Source: Lewinellaceae bacterium (GTDB taxonomy: Bacteria > Bacteroidota > Bacteroidia > Chitinophagales > Saprospiraceae). Taken from it: DNA of 64,000 bases. The DNA lies in assembly GCA_020636325.1 (NCBI GenBank), contig JACJYC010000011.1, positions 62,001 to 126,000 on the forward strand, given 5' to 3'. Under the pieces are notes generated by a model, which searched no databases, was not told the origin of the DNA, and saw nothing but the letters and a program-made list of their open reading frames with translations. The position numbers and the translations under genes are program-made. Positions within the stretch are counted from its first letter, which is position 1, and every line of letters starts with the position of its first letter. Of this stretch, positions 32,497 to 42,141 are shown one piece after another.

Positions 32497-34077
32497 TCAC
32501 TCCTCGCTCCCCCACCAATGCGGATCAGGCGCATAATCAGGCGCAAGATACCGCAGCCGTTCCGCTTCCTTTTGCGGCCACAGTTCGGTCCGGATCTGCT
32601 CCATTCGCGCTCTTTCCCGGTCTTCGGAATAGTCCGGGTCGGGAATCGGGCGCCGGGCCCCTACCCCATTCAGCCAGGAATCGAGTTTATGCCAGAGCTG
32701 ATCAGCGGTTTCAATGTACCGGGCGGAAAGGTCTACTTCTTCCGCGGGGTCAGCCTCCAGATCGTAGAGTTCGTTGGTATCGGTTTCCCAATAATGGATC
32801 AATTTCCACTTCCCTTCCCGGATGATGGACGAAGGGTCGCCGCCCTGATTGCCGTAATGGGGGTAATGCCAGTACAACGGTCGGTCAGGAATAGTGCCGC
32901 CGGTCAGGAGGGAAACCAGGCTGATACCGTCCTGGTGCTCCTCCGGGCGGAGCGGTAGGCCCAGCAGATCGAGGATCGTAGGATAAAAATCGGTGTTGAC
33001 GGCCGGAGTGGCGCATTGTTTGACCTGATCCTTGAGCCAGGGCGCTTTTATAAAAAAGGGTTCCCGGATACCGCCTTCCCACTGGTACCCCTTGCCGCCG
33101 CGCAGGGGAAGGTTGCTGGTCGAATAAGCATCTCCGGAGGCGACGCCCCCGTTGTCGGAGGTAAAGATGACCAGGGTGTTTTCAGCAAGCCCCAGTTCGT
33201 CCAGTTTGCGGAGCACAACACCGACGGCATCGTCCATGGCCTCCACCAATCCGGCGTAAACCGGGTTGTCTTGTACCTGGCGGATGGGAAGCCGGCGTTC
33301 CATAGCGTACCCGTGGTCGGCAACACCCCGGCTTTCGGCCTTATCGCGGTATTTCTTCCATTTTTCGCGGGTAGTCTGGATGGGGCCATGGACGGCATAG
33401 AACGAGAGGTAGGCAAAAAAGGGTTGCCCCTGGTGATCTTGTATGAATTGGGCGGTTTCGCGGGCCAGGCGCATGGACAGGTTTTCTCCATTTGGGCCGT
33501 CGGCCAGCTTGGGGTTTTCATAAGGAGAAAAATAACCGCCGTTTGGGCTGCCCGCCTTCCAGCCGCCTTTATTGATGTCGAACCCGTGGTCTTCCGGGTA
33601 GGAACCGGTATCGCCCAGGTGCCATTTGCCCGCCATAAAGGTGGTGTAACCGGCTGACTTAAGCGCTTCCGGCAATATGGTGTATTCCAGCGGCAGGTGA
33701 TCGCCGTAGGCCGGCGGCAAAAGCCGGGTTTGCCGGCCGAGCCTGCTCCAATCGGTTCCGGTAGCCGCTCCGATCCAATCGGTGATGCCGTGGCGCGCCG
33801 GAAATTTACCGGACAGGATGCTGGCCCGCGACGGGCTGCACACCTGGCAGGCGGCGTAGCCCTGGGTAAACGCCGTACCTTCCCGCGCGATCCGGTCGAT
33901 ATTCGGGGTTTCATAAAAGGTGCTTCCGGTGCAGCTCAGGTCGTGATAGCCCAGGTCGTCCGCCAGGATAAACAGGACGTTAGGCGGCGAATCGGGCTTT
34001 CGGTCGGATGATCGGCAGGAAGCCGCCGTCAGGGCCAACATCAGGCAAAGGCAGATCGGGAACAGCAAGGTACGCAT
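32497..34077 (-). CDS. Arylsulfatase-type sulfatase, lipoprotein
   Basis: The 526 residues start with a lipoprotein signal (MLALTAASC, Cys22) and run NVLFILADDLGYHDLSCTGS (metal ligands), the formylglycine motif CSPSRASILSG with Cys80, MAGKWHLGDTGSYPEDHGF and TLVIFTSDNGG. It is an S1 sulfatase that removes sulfate from a glycan, after conversion of Cys80 by a maturase encoded elsewhere. Its place beside GH16 suggests the two act on one sulfated polymer. Confidence 0.93.
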   Translation of the reverse strand: MRTLLFPICLCLMLALTAASCRSSDRKPDSPPNVLFILADDLGYHDLSCTGSTFYETPNIDRIAREGTAFTQGYAACQVCSPSRASILSGKFPARHGITDWIGAATGTDWSRLGRQTRLLPPAYGDHLPLEYTILPEALKSAGYTTFMAGKWHLGDTGSYPEDHGFDINKGGWKAGSPNGGYFSPYENPKLADGPNGENLSMRLARETAQFIQDHQGQPFFAYLSFYAVHGPIQTTREKWKKYRDKAESRGVADHGYAMERRLPIRQVQDNPVYAGLVEAMDDAVGVVLRKLDELGLAENTLVIFTSDNGGVASGDAYSTSNLPLRGGKGYQWEGGIREPFFIKAPWLKDQVKQCATPAVNTDFYPTILDLLGLPLRPEEHQDGISLVSLLTGGTIPDRPLYWHYPHYGNQGGDPSSIIREGKWKLIHYWETDTNELYDLEADPAEEVDLSARYIETADQLWHKLDSWLNGVGARRPIPDPDYSEDRERARMEQIRTELWPQKEAERLRYLAPDYAPDPHWWGSEE

Positions 34078-34356
34078 GACAGATTCCGGATTTGGTGGAA
34101 CAGAATGATCAAAAGGCGTAAGGCAATAATACCAAACTTTTGGGAAGGCAGGGAAAGGTAGAATGGAAAGCAATGAAATTGGCCGGCCGATCAGCGGCAG
34201 GACCTGGGGCTGCAGCCCGGTCTTGAACTCAGCATAAGCGCGTACTTGAAGTGTTTGCTGCTAATATCATGCTGGCGGCATTGCAAGGTTCATTTTGCGC
34301 CCACGGCTTACCAATCCCGGCTCGCGCCTGGGCTCGATCGCGGCTTGGTAATCCGG
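34078..34356. other. Gap with short palindromes
   Basis: The 279 bp hold GGGCTGCAGCCC (34211-34222), a perfect 12-bp palindrome, and a stem TTACCAA / TTGGTAA (34308-34352) enclosing GC-rich sequence that may end transcription of the T9SS gene. No gene is supported. Confidence 0.45.
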
Positions 34357-35937
34357 TCACAGCCCCTTTATCCACGCCTTCACCGCTGTCAACCGCCCGT
34401 CGGCCCAATACTGGACGGCATACCGCCCCGGCGGCCAGGCCCCCAAGGTAAAGATATAAGTAGCGTCCGTTTCAGCAGCAGGCGCCTCCTGCAGCACCCG
34501 GCCGAGCGGGTCGATGAGCCGGAAAAAAGCCTCACCCGCCGGCTTGGGCCCGGAGAGGTACACCGCCAGCATATCTGTTGCCGGATTGGGATAGACGAGC
34601 AATTCCGAAGATGCGGGGTGATCCGGCTCTTCGGTGGCTACCGGCCCCTGGCAGCCCGGCACCAGGCAGCCGTACTGGTCCGTTTTCAGGAGCCAGCCTT
34701 GAAGCGTAGGCGTGTAGTCGACGGTATCCACCGGCTGGCGCACCTTGCCGCACATGATGTACCCCCCGTCCGGGCAGGGTTTTATGTCATAGATGTATTG
34801 CTCATGGTCAATCGTATCAACATAAAAAAGCCTCCTGGACCAAAGAATTTCGCCTTCGTCGTTGAATTTCGTGAGTAAGCCTGCTGCGCCGTCTTTATAA
34901 GGTATGAATGTTTTTAAATAGGCAAATCCCGCAGCGATATACCCCCCGCCGTCGGTTGCGGGGATGATCTTGGAGGTTTGATTGAAGGGATGCCGGTATT
35001 CGTCAAAGAGCTGGAAGGCCCAGGTCCGCTGGTGGTCGGCGCCGAGTTTCATGATCCAGGGTTCTTCCACTGCCAGGGAAAGGCTGTCAGTCGGTCCGTT
35101 TGGATAGTTGATCAGGTATTCCCGGCTCAAACCGACGAGTATGCCCCCATCATCCGAAGGCAGGATTCCGTAAGGGTAATTCCAGCTCTCATTCAAGGGC
35201 GACAAATATTCCCAGGTTTTCTGCCCCAGGCTGTCCAGTGCAAAAACATGCAGCTGAGAAGTGAAATTGTAGCCGGTCAGGTTGATGTTGTATAGGTTTT
35301 CCGCGATGATTAGTTTATCCCCTTGGAAGCACATACCGCCTGATATATTGTACCAGGGATGGGAAAATACCCGGAAGCCGGACAGGAATAAATCCTTATT
35401 AAATCGGAGAATTGATAATTCGGATGTAACAGGAGAAACTGCATTTCCAAGGTTTGGGTTGATAAAAATATTGTCTCCTTTAGTAATCATACCGTTAGCC
35501 AATCCGTAGTAAGTATTTTGTCCCAATGGGCTTTCAAATTCTAGTTTACGGATGGAATCCAGTGCCGGAAAATACTCAATGATCAATCCCCTTCTGGGGT
35601 TGGATGTATAACCGGAACCAATGAACGAATGGTTATCCGTAGGAATAAAATGTTGGCTCCAGGCTTCATATTTGATCAGAGAGTCCCTCAAAATATGTTC
35701 TCTGATTAATTGTCCGTTTAGATCGAAGGTTGTCACTGATGTACCGGTATAATAATAGGGTACTGAATCAACAACGATCCCGATTACGTAAATTGCCGAG
35801 TCGGTAACACTTAGTCCGTTAAAAAGGGTATATACATGATTGAAAGCGTAGCGGTGATTGAAGGTAGCCTGGGCATTCATGCTGCCCAGGCTACCTGCAA
35901 AAATTAAAACAATGAGGAACTTCAGACCAGTTTTCAT
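34357..35937 (-). CDS. T9SS-secreted beta-propeller-like protein, intact copy
   Basis: The 526 residues begin with a signal peptide (MKTGLKFLIVLIFAGSLGSMNAQ), followed by a body with recurring blade-like segments (DGGILVGLSREY, PATDGGGYIAAGFAYL, PCPDGGYIMCGKVRQP), and end with a type A sorting domain: ELLVYPNPATDMLAVYLSG to GRYAVQYWADG. The sorting domain directs export by the type IX system. The blades recall delayed outer-membrane propellers of unknown ligand. It is the first and only intact member of a three-copy tandem array reaching to 39400. Confidence 0.85.
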   Translation of the reverse strand: MKTGLKFLIVLIFAGSLGSMNAQATFNHRYAFNHVYTLFNGLSVTDSAIYVIGIVVDSVPYYYTGTSVTTFDLNGQLIREHILRDSLIKYEAWSQHFIPTDNHSFIGSGYTSNPRRGLIIEYFPALDSIRKLEFESPLGQNTYYGLANGMITKGDNIFINPNLGNAVSPVTSELSILRFNKDLFLSGFRVFSHPWYNISGGMCFQGDKLIIAENLYNINLTGYNFTSQLHVFALDSLGQKTWEYLSPLNESWNYPYGILPSDDGGILVGLSREYLINYPNGPTDSLSLAVEEPWIMKLGADHQRTWAFQLFDEYRHPFNQTSKIIPATDGGGYIAAGFAYLKTFIPYKDGAAGLLTKFNDEGEILWSRRLFYVDTIDHEQYIYDIKPCPDGGYIMCGKVRQPVDTVDYTPTLQGWLLKTDQYGCLVPGCQGPVATEEPDHPASSELLVYPNPATDMLAVYLSGPKPAGEAFFRLIDPLGRVLQEAPAAETDATYIFTLGAWPPGRYAVQYWADGRLTAVKAWIKGL

Positions 35938-35939
35938 TT

Positions 35940-36085
35940 TTTACCGGTTAATGACCAATCGGGTCCGGAAGAGGGTACTTCCGGAAGCGGAAAGCTGCAG
36001 GAAATAGAGCCCGCTTTTCAGCCCGGAAAGGTCAACAGCAATATTATTATCGGTCAAGACACAAAAATTAACGAAGCAAAGGCCA
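35940..36085 (-). pseudogene. Orphan T9SS sorting-domain tail
   Basis: On the minus strand this segment encodes AVDLSGLKSGLYFLQLSASG and STLFRTRLVINR followed by a stop, which is the end of a different T9SS sorting domain with no gene body attached. The same tail recurs at 37493-37600 and 39255-39390, each time just upstream of a copy of the T9SS gene, so it belongs to the duplicated unit. Confidence 0.7.
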
Positions 36086-36090
36086 CGAGC

Positions 36091-37491
36091 TCAATCCGCC
36101 TTTATCCACGCCTTCACCGCTGCCAACCGCCCGTCGGCCCAATACTGGACGGCGTACCGCCCCGGTGGCCAGGCCCCCAAAGTAAAGATATAAGTAGCAT
36201 CGGTTTCAGCAACAGGCGCCTCCTGCAGCACCCGGCCAAGCGGGTCAATGAGCCGGAAAAAAGCCTCACCCGCCGGCTTGGGCCCTGACAGGTACACCGC
36301 CAGCATATCCGTTGCCGGATTGGGATAGACGAGCAAACCCGGCGGTGCGGGGTGATCCGGCTCTTCGGCGGCTACCGGCCCCTGGCAGCCCGGCACCAGA
36401 CAGCCGTACTGGTCTGTTTTCAGGAGCCAGCCTTGTTGGGTGGGGGTGTAATTCACGGTGTCCACCGGCTGGCGCACCTGGCCGCACATGATGTACCCCC
36501 CGTCCGGGCAGGGTTTTATGTCATAGATGTATTGCTGATGAAGGACAGTATCTACATAAAAAAGCCTCCTGGACCAGAGGGGCTCGCCTTCATCGTTGAA
36601 TTTCCTGAGCAAGCCGATTGCTCCGCTTTGTCCCGGATACGGCAGATAACCAACCCCCGCAGCGATATACCCCCCTCCGTCGGTTGCCGGGATGATCTTG
36701 GAGGTCTGATTGAAGGGATGCCGGTATTCGTCAAAGAGCGGGAAAGCCCAGGCCCGCTGGTGGTCGGCGCCGAGTTTCATGATCCAGGGTTCACTTGCAG
36801 GAAAAGCTATCAGTTGGTCCTCGGGTAGTTGATAGGTATTCCCGTCAACCGAAGACCCCGTCATCGGCAGGTCCGAGGGAAATCCAGCTTTCATTAAGGC
36901 GAAATATTCCCTTTTTGCCCAGCTGTCCTGAAACATGCAGCGAGGTTGTAGCCTGTCAGGTTGATATTGTAGCTTTCCCAAGATTAGCTTATTTGAAGCA
37001 CATCCGCCTGATAATTGTACCAGGGTGGGAAAATACAAACCGGACAAAATAATCTCACTAAATCGGCCAGAATTGAAATTCGAGGCAAACATTTGGATTA
37101 AATAATCTGTCGCTCGATAGCCTCGTAAAATGAACACCAAGGGCTTCAATTTCACTTGAATCAATCCAGGCCGGAAAATATTCAAGGAACATCCTGGAAA
37201 GAGGTATATCCGGACCGATAAAGAATTAGGAACAGGTTATAACCCAGGTTCATACCATCGATCTGGTTCACGACTTTCCCGTGTTCACCTTGTGTTGAAA
37301 CCATAGAACGCAACAAATGTAAGGAACCGATCTGTGAGATTCCTATGGTATAATAAGCGAATCGGTCACGCACCCCGGTAAAACGGTATTGATCCGGTTA
37401 AAAACATACCGATGATTGAGTAGCCTGGGCATTCATGTTGCCCAGACTACCTGCAAAATTAAAACATGAGGTACTTCAGACCAGTTTTCAT
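36091..37491 (-). pseudogene. T9SS propeller gene, second copy, damaged in its 5' half
   Basis: From 36091 to about 36900 it closely matches the copy at 34357, including PATDGGGYIAAGVGYL, PCPDGGYIMCGQVRQP and the sorting domain LLVYPNPATDMLAVYL, with a few substitutions that show true divergence. From about 36900 to the expected start at 37491 it keeps matching words (a CAGACCAGTTTTCAT start region, GTACCAGGGTGGGAAAATAC) but has lost about 200 bp through many small deletions and has no reading frame. Damage may be sequence error. Confidence 0.7.
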
Positions 37492-39310
37492 TTTTACCGT
37501 TAATGACAATCGGGTCCGGAAGAGGTACTCGGAAGCGAGCTGCAGGAAATAGAGCCCGCTTTCAGGCGTGATAAGTTAAGCGAGCACTGCAGCGATCGCT
37601 TAACGGGTGGCCGCAGAGAGGCAATCCGCCTTATCCACGTTCACCTGCCAGCCTGTCGGGATCCCAATACTGGACGGATCAGGTATTCGCCCCGGTGCTG
37701 CCAGGCCCCAGGTAGAGATGAAGTAGCATCGTTCAGCAGCAGGCGCCTCCCGCACCCGGCCGCGGGTCGAGCCGAAAAAAGCCTCCCAGCCATGGCATCC
37801 GACAGGTCACCGATGCCAGCTGATACCGTTGCCGGTTTCATTCGAAGATCGCAAGCATCCGATGATCCGCAGGGTTTGTTCGCCTGCCGGTGGCTACTCA
37901 GGCTGGCTCAGCCCGGCACCAGGCAGCCGTTGGTCCTGATTTCGGCCAGCCGAAGGTAGGCGAAATCGACATCGTAGTCACTGGGATTGGCTCACCTTGC
38001 TGCAAATGCCGTATCCCCGTCCGGCAGTGGTTTTGATGTCAGGTATTGCGAGCAGGACGGTTCTTATAAAACGCCCGGACGCAATGTTCAAAGGCCTCGG
38101 CCTTATATATGATTTTGGCCTGATCATGATTGTTCACATTCCATATGATAACCGCCCCGCCAGCGTATACCCGGCCGATATCGTGGTTCGCCAGGTGATC
38201 TTGGGCAAAACATTTGGGATGGAAATTCGGAAGAAAGCAGATGCCGGAATTGGTAAGGATCGCTTTAAATCGCGCCGAGTTTCTGATCAGGGTATCATTC
38301 CACCCAGAGCTGATCAGTAGCGTGCGTTGGGTGATAAATGGTATTTCCGCTAACCGAACAGTATCCCTTAGTCCATCATCCGATATCGAGGCAGGATCTG
38401 CCCGTCGGGTAATTCCAGCCGTTCCTATCCATGGGCGATACAACCATAATCCCAGGTTTTCGCCCAGGTGTCAATTGACAAAACACAGCTGGGAAACTGA
38501 ACTGTGAAGGTCAGGAGTGGTTTTCACGCTTCCTTCGATGATCAGATTTCACATCCCGAGAGCTTATTCACTAAGAATACCAGCTCTGATCATTGAGATA
38601 AGGGTATGTTCAGAATGGTGAAATACCGGAAGCCGGATCGGAAAAATCCTTGAGATGATCCGGAGAATAGATGATTGTATTGGATGTCAGAGAACTGCAT
38701 TTCGGCAAGGTGGGTTGATTCAATACTTAGTCTCCTTTGTACGATCATACGTGGCCATTCACGTGTAGAAGTACTTTTGCCCCATGGGCATTTTCAGAAT
38801 TCCAGTTACGCTGATGATCCAGTGCCGTGAATTCAAATATCGCATCCATTCTGGGACCCGTAAGTATGGATGATAACCAACACGTATGAACCGAATGGTT
38901 ATCCGTAGGAATAATGTTGGCTCTCCTAGGCTGTATACATATTTGATCAGAGAAATCCCTGCCGAAAATCGGATGTTCCTGATGCTAATCTGTCCGTTTA
39001 GATCGAATAAAAGCGGTATGTCATGACCATGTCCGTTGTAAAATACATAGGGTTGATACGATCCCGATGATTGACGAAATAGGGCTCGATCGCGTAAGCA
39101 GCAGTCCGTTTTCAAAACGGTGCATATCAGACGACAATAAATATCGAAAGGTAGCTTCGAGTGCCATATAAGGAATCATCATGTTTACCGGTTCACCGCA
39201 ATAAAGAATGGGATCTTCAGCCAATCGGGTCCGGACCAAGGTACGCCGTTTCATTTTGTAACGTAATACAATCGGGTCGCGGAAAATAGAGGTTACGCTA
39301 AGCTTCGAAG
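36900..39310. other. Indel-riddled segment, probable unpolished assembly
   Basis: Throughout this interval recognisable words of the T9SS unit are separated by one-to-five-base insertions and deletions roughly every ten bases. The change is abrupt at both ends: clean sequence before 36900 and after 39310. The noise covers the 5' half of copy two, the tail fragment and all of copy three, ignoring unit borders. Pseudogene decay would be expected to follow gene borders. Confidence 0.6.
37622..39254 (-). pseudogene. T9SS propeller gene, third copy, shattered
   Basis: The end TTATCCACGTTCACC (37632) and the start region near 39254 align with the ends of the intact copy, and inner words such as ATGAACCGAATGGTTATCCG (38885) and GAATGTTGGCTC-like blocks keep the same order. 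No frame longer than about 130 codons survives. The length, about 1630 bp, is close to the intact gene, so insertions and deletions balance. Confidence 0.6.
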
Positions 39311-39400
39311 CTGCAGGAAATAGAGCCCGCTTTTCAGCCCGGAAAGGTCAACAGCGATATTATTCTCGGTCAAGACACAAAAATTAAAATAGCAAAAATA
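39255..39400 (-). pseudogene. Third T9SS tail fragment
   Basis: GAGCCCGCTTTTCAGCCCGG and GGTCAACAGCGATATTATTC near 39324-39366 match the tail at 35940 almost base for base, while the first 55 bp are disordered. It marks the far end of the tandem array; unique sequence resumes before the GH31 gene. Confidence 0.65.
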
Positions 39401-39412
39401 TTCATTTACCCC

Positions 39413-41923
39413 TCACCCAATCACCACCTCCTCAAAACCCGCATTTACCTCTACTTCCTGAAAATTATGCCTGGAATAGGGAAACTTCCGCTCTTTGCCG
39501 TCTACCGAGATGACCGTCGGCCGGAAAGGCAGGCCTGCAACCATCAGCCTGAAGGTTTTACATGGGGAATCATATTCGCCCTCCATCGTATGCACCAGGG
39601 TTACCCTTCCCTCCTCCATCCGGAGTGAAAACCGGTGAAGCCGGTAAGCGCCTTCCTCGTGGTCGTATCCCTCGCCGGCGTCTTCGTACCAGCGGCTTTC
39701 CAGTTCGGGTCCGCAGAAGACCCTGAGCGTCACCTTGTCGATCGTTTTTTCGCCGGTGAATTGCTGCACCGGAAAATTGGGAATGACGGCCCCCTCGCGG
39801 GCATACACCGGGATACGGTCCGGATAAACCCGGAAATGGTGTTTGTAGCCGCCGACATGCAACCGGCCGGTGAAATAATCGTACCAGCGCCCCGCCGGCA
39901 AATAACAGGTCTCCGTTTTCACACCCGGCAACAATACGGGCGCGACCAACAAATGCTCCCCAAACAGGAATTCGTGCTCCCGCTCCAGAGCCTGCGGGTC
40001 GTTCTGAGCAAAAAAGGAGAGTGACCTGATCACCGGTTGACCTGTGGTGCAATGATCGTAAAAAGCCGTGTACAGGTACGGCAGCAGCTGGTACCGCATT
40101 TCGATGGCCTTCCGGGCAAAGGTGGTATGCGGTTCGCCGTACGACCAGGGTTCCTGATCCAGCCGGTTATGGCTTTCGCTTTCCAGCACCTTTTCATTAT
40201 CCACCCCCGAAGCGCCGTCTTCGTTATTCCCCATGGAATGCACCCTGAATACGGGGTGAAAGACGCCCAGTTGCAACCAGCGCACCATTAATTCACCGTC
40301 CGGGGCACCCGCAAATCCGCCGATATCGGTGCCTACCAGCGAAAATCCGGACAGGCTCAATCGCTGGCATTGCAGGTTGGCCAGGCGCAGGTGTTCCCAG
40401 GTGGAATAGTTGTCGCCGGTCCAAAGAGCAGCAAACCGCTGGCCGCCGGCAAAGGTAGCGCGGGTCAGCAGGAAAGGGCGTTTCTCCGGATGCAGCCGCT
40501 TGAGCCCTTCCCAGGAAGCGCGCGACATCTGCATGCCGTATACATTGTGGGCTCTGCTGTGGTCGCCGCCTTGCCCTTCGTAATGATGGGCCACACTCAA
40601 CGGAAAGGTCAGCCTGGAGATCTGGAAAACCGCCGGTTCGTTCATATCGTTCCAGAATCCGTCAATCCCATGATCCAGGTACAGTTCCCGGTACAGGTCG
40701 CCCCACCATTGGCGGACTTTCGGGTCGGTGTAATCCGGCCAGACGCACTTGGGCGGCCATACCGGCCCGGTCATCAATTCACCGCTGGTGCGCCGGCAGA
40801 ACAGGTTTCGTTCAAAACCGTCCTTGTAAACCTCATAATTCTCATCCACCCGGATCCCGGGGTCGATCATGACGACTGTCCGGAATCCCGATTCCTTCAA
40901 CCCGGCGATCATAGCTGCAGGATCCGGAAAATGATCGCGATTCCAGGTAAAGCACCGGTAGCCGTCCATATAGTCAATATCCAGATACAGTGCGTCGCAG
41001 GGGATATTGCGCCGGCGGAATTCGGCAGCGACCTCCCGAACCCGGGATTCCGGATAATAACTCCAACGGCATTGGTGAAAACCCAGCGACCACAGCGGCG
41101 GCAATTCCGGGAGACCGGTCAGCCAGGCGTACCGGCGCGCAACCTCCGTCAAGGCCGGACCGTAAATGAAAAAATACTCCATTTCCCCGCCCCAGGCCCC
41201 AAACCGGACCTTGCCATCGTGCAAAGCGTTGAAATCGAAATAGCTGCGATAAGAGTTATTTAGAAAAATACCGTATCCTTTACCTTCGCGAAGACCGTAA
41301 TAAAATGGAATGGAGCGGTAAAGCGGATCCATATCCCGGTCGAAACCGAAACTGTCGGAGCACCAGTTTTCCTTGCGCTGGCCCCTGAGGTTGAGGTTGC
41401 AGGTCTTGTCGCCCAGACCGTAAAAATGCTCTTCTTCCCCGCATTCCCGCGTCACCATGATCACTTCGCGCCCGTGCATGGCAGAATTGCGGGCGTAAAA
41501 CGGTATGGCGTCCCGGCAGATCAGATTGCCGTCTTTTTCATCCAGGAAAGAAGTCATCAACCCATGTTTGGCCACATGGCATTGTATAACTCCGGTGGAA
41601 ATGATCCATTCCTCGTCCGTTTCCTCGGCCAGGGCAGCGATCGTTTCCTTTTCCAGTTCCGGATCAAGCGCATAAGGGCATTCTTCATCCGTTTCAAGCC
41701 CGACGTCGAATTTGATCCGGATGACCTCCGCCGAAAAGAGTTCGATCTTCAGCCGTATACCGTTTCTGGCCGTAAAGACCCAGGATTGGCCTTCCGGATA
41801 AGCGGTCATATCCGCCAGTTCGTCCGGGATCCGTTCGGTGTGAATATCGGCGTATCGCCGGTGCGGTTCAACAGCCGTCGAAGGAACGGAGCCCGCGGGC
41901 GGTGCTAAATAAAAAGGTACCAT
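39413..41923 (-). CDS. GH31 alpha-glucosidase-type hydrolase
   Basis: The 836 residues show the GH31 order: N-terminal beta domain with HFYGLGDKTCNLNLRG, barrel with LWSLGFHQCRWSYYPESRV, PCDALYLDIDYMDGYRCFTW, the nucleophile loop DGFWNDMNEP with Asp426, RASWEGL, GFSLVGTDIGGFAG and a C-terminal beta domain. There is no signal peptide, so it is cytoplasmic and probably acts on imported alpha-glucosides. ATG at 41923 is used; a TTG lies two codons upstream. An array of 22-bp dyad units begins 18 bp before the start codon. Confidence 0.92.
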   Translation of the reverse strand: MVPFYLAPPAGSVPSTAVEPHRRYADIHTERIPDELADMTAYPEGQSWVFTARNGIRLKIELFSAEVIRIKFDVGLETDEECPYALDPELEKETIAALAEETDEEWIISTGVIQCHVAKHGLMTSFLDEKDGNLICRDAIPFYARNSAMHGREVIMVTRECGEEEHFYGLGDKTCNLNLRGQRKENWCSDSFGFDRDMDPLYRSIPFYYGLREGKGYGIFLNNSYRSYFDFNALHDGKVRFGAWGGEMEYFFIYGPALTEVARRYAWLTGLPELPPLWSLGFHQCRWSYYPESRVREVAAEFRRRNIPCDALYLDIDYMDGYRCFTWNRDHFPDPAAMIAGLKESGFRTVVMIDPGIRVDENYEVYKDGFERNLFCRRTSGELMTGPVWPPKCVWPDYTDPKVRQWWGDLYRELYLDHGIDGFWNDMNEPAVFQISRLTFPLSVAHHYEGQGGDHSRAHNVYGMQMSRASWEGLKRLHPEKRPFLLTRATFAGGQRFAALWTGDNYSTWEHLRLANLQCQRLSLSGFSLVGTDIGGFAGAPDGELMVRWLQLGVFHPVFRVHSMGNNEDGASGVDNEKVLESESHNRLDQEPWSYGEPHTTFARKAIEMRYQLLPYLYTAFYDHCTTGQPVIRSLSFFAQNDPQALEREHEFLFGEHLLVAPVLLPGVKTETCYLPAGRWYDYFTGRLHVGGYKHHFRVYPDRIPVYAREGAVIPNFPVQQFTGEKTIDKVTLRVFCGPELESRWYEDAGEGYDHEEGAYRLHRFSLRMEEGRVTLVHTMEGEYDSPCKTFRLMVAGLPFRPTVISVDGKERKFPYSRHNFQEVEVNAGFEEVVIG

Positions 41924-41940
41924 TGTCAATTGTCAGTAGC

Positions 41941-42095
41941 GACGCAAGATTTTGCGTCGCAATGAGCAAGATTTTGCGTCGCAATGAGCAAGATTTTGCG
42001 TCGCAATGAGCAAAATTTTGCGTCGCAATGAGCAAAACCTTGCGTCGCAATGAGCAAAATCTTGCGTCGCAATGAGCAAAATCTTGCGTCGCAAT
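41941..42095. repeat. Array of 22-bp units, each with a TTGCGTCGCAA dyad
   Basis: Six full 22-bp units (41959-42090) and an 18-bp partial one. Every unit junction forms the 11-bp palindrome TTGCGTCGCAA, separated by TGAGCAARAT. The 22-bp period is two turns of DNA, so all dyads lie on one face. The array occupies 18-172 bp upstream of the GH31 start. There are no variable spacers, so it is not a CRISPR array. Confidence 0.9.
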
Positions 42096-42141
42096 TAGTT
42101 TGAGGTGCAAGGTTAACCAAATTAACCGTAACGGGTTGCTT

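Noticed and set aside
41941..42095. Possible CRISPR array of 22-bp repeats
   Set aside because: Inter-dyad sequence is repeated and not unique; the period is too short for repeat plus spacer.
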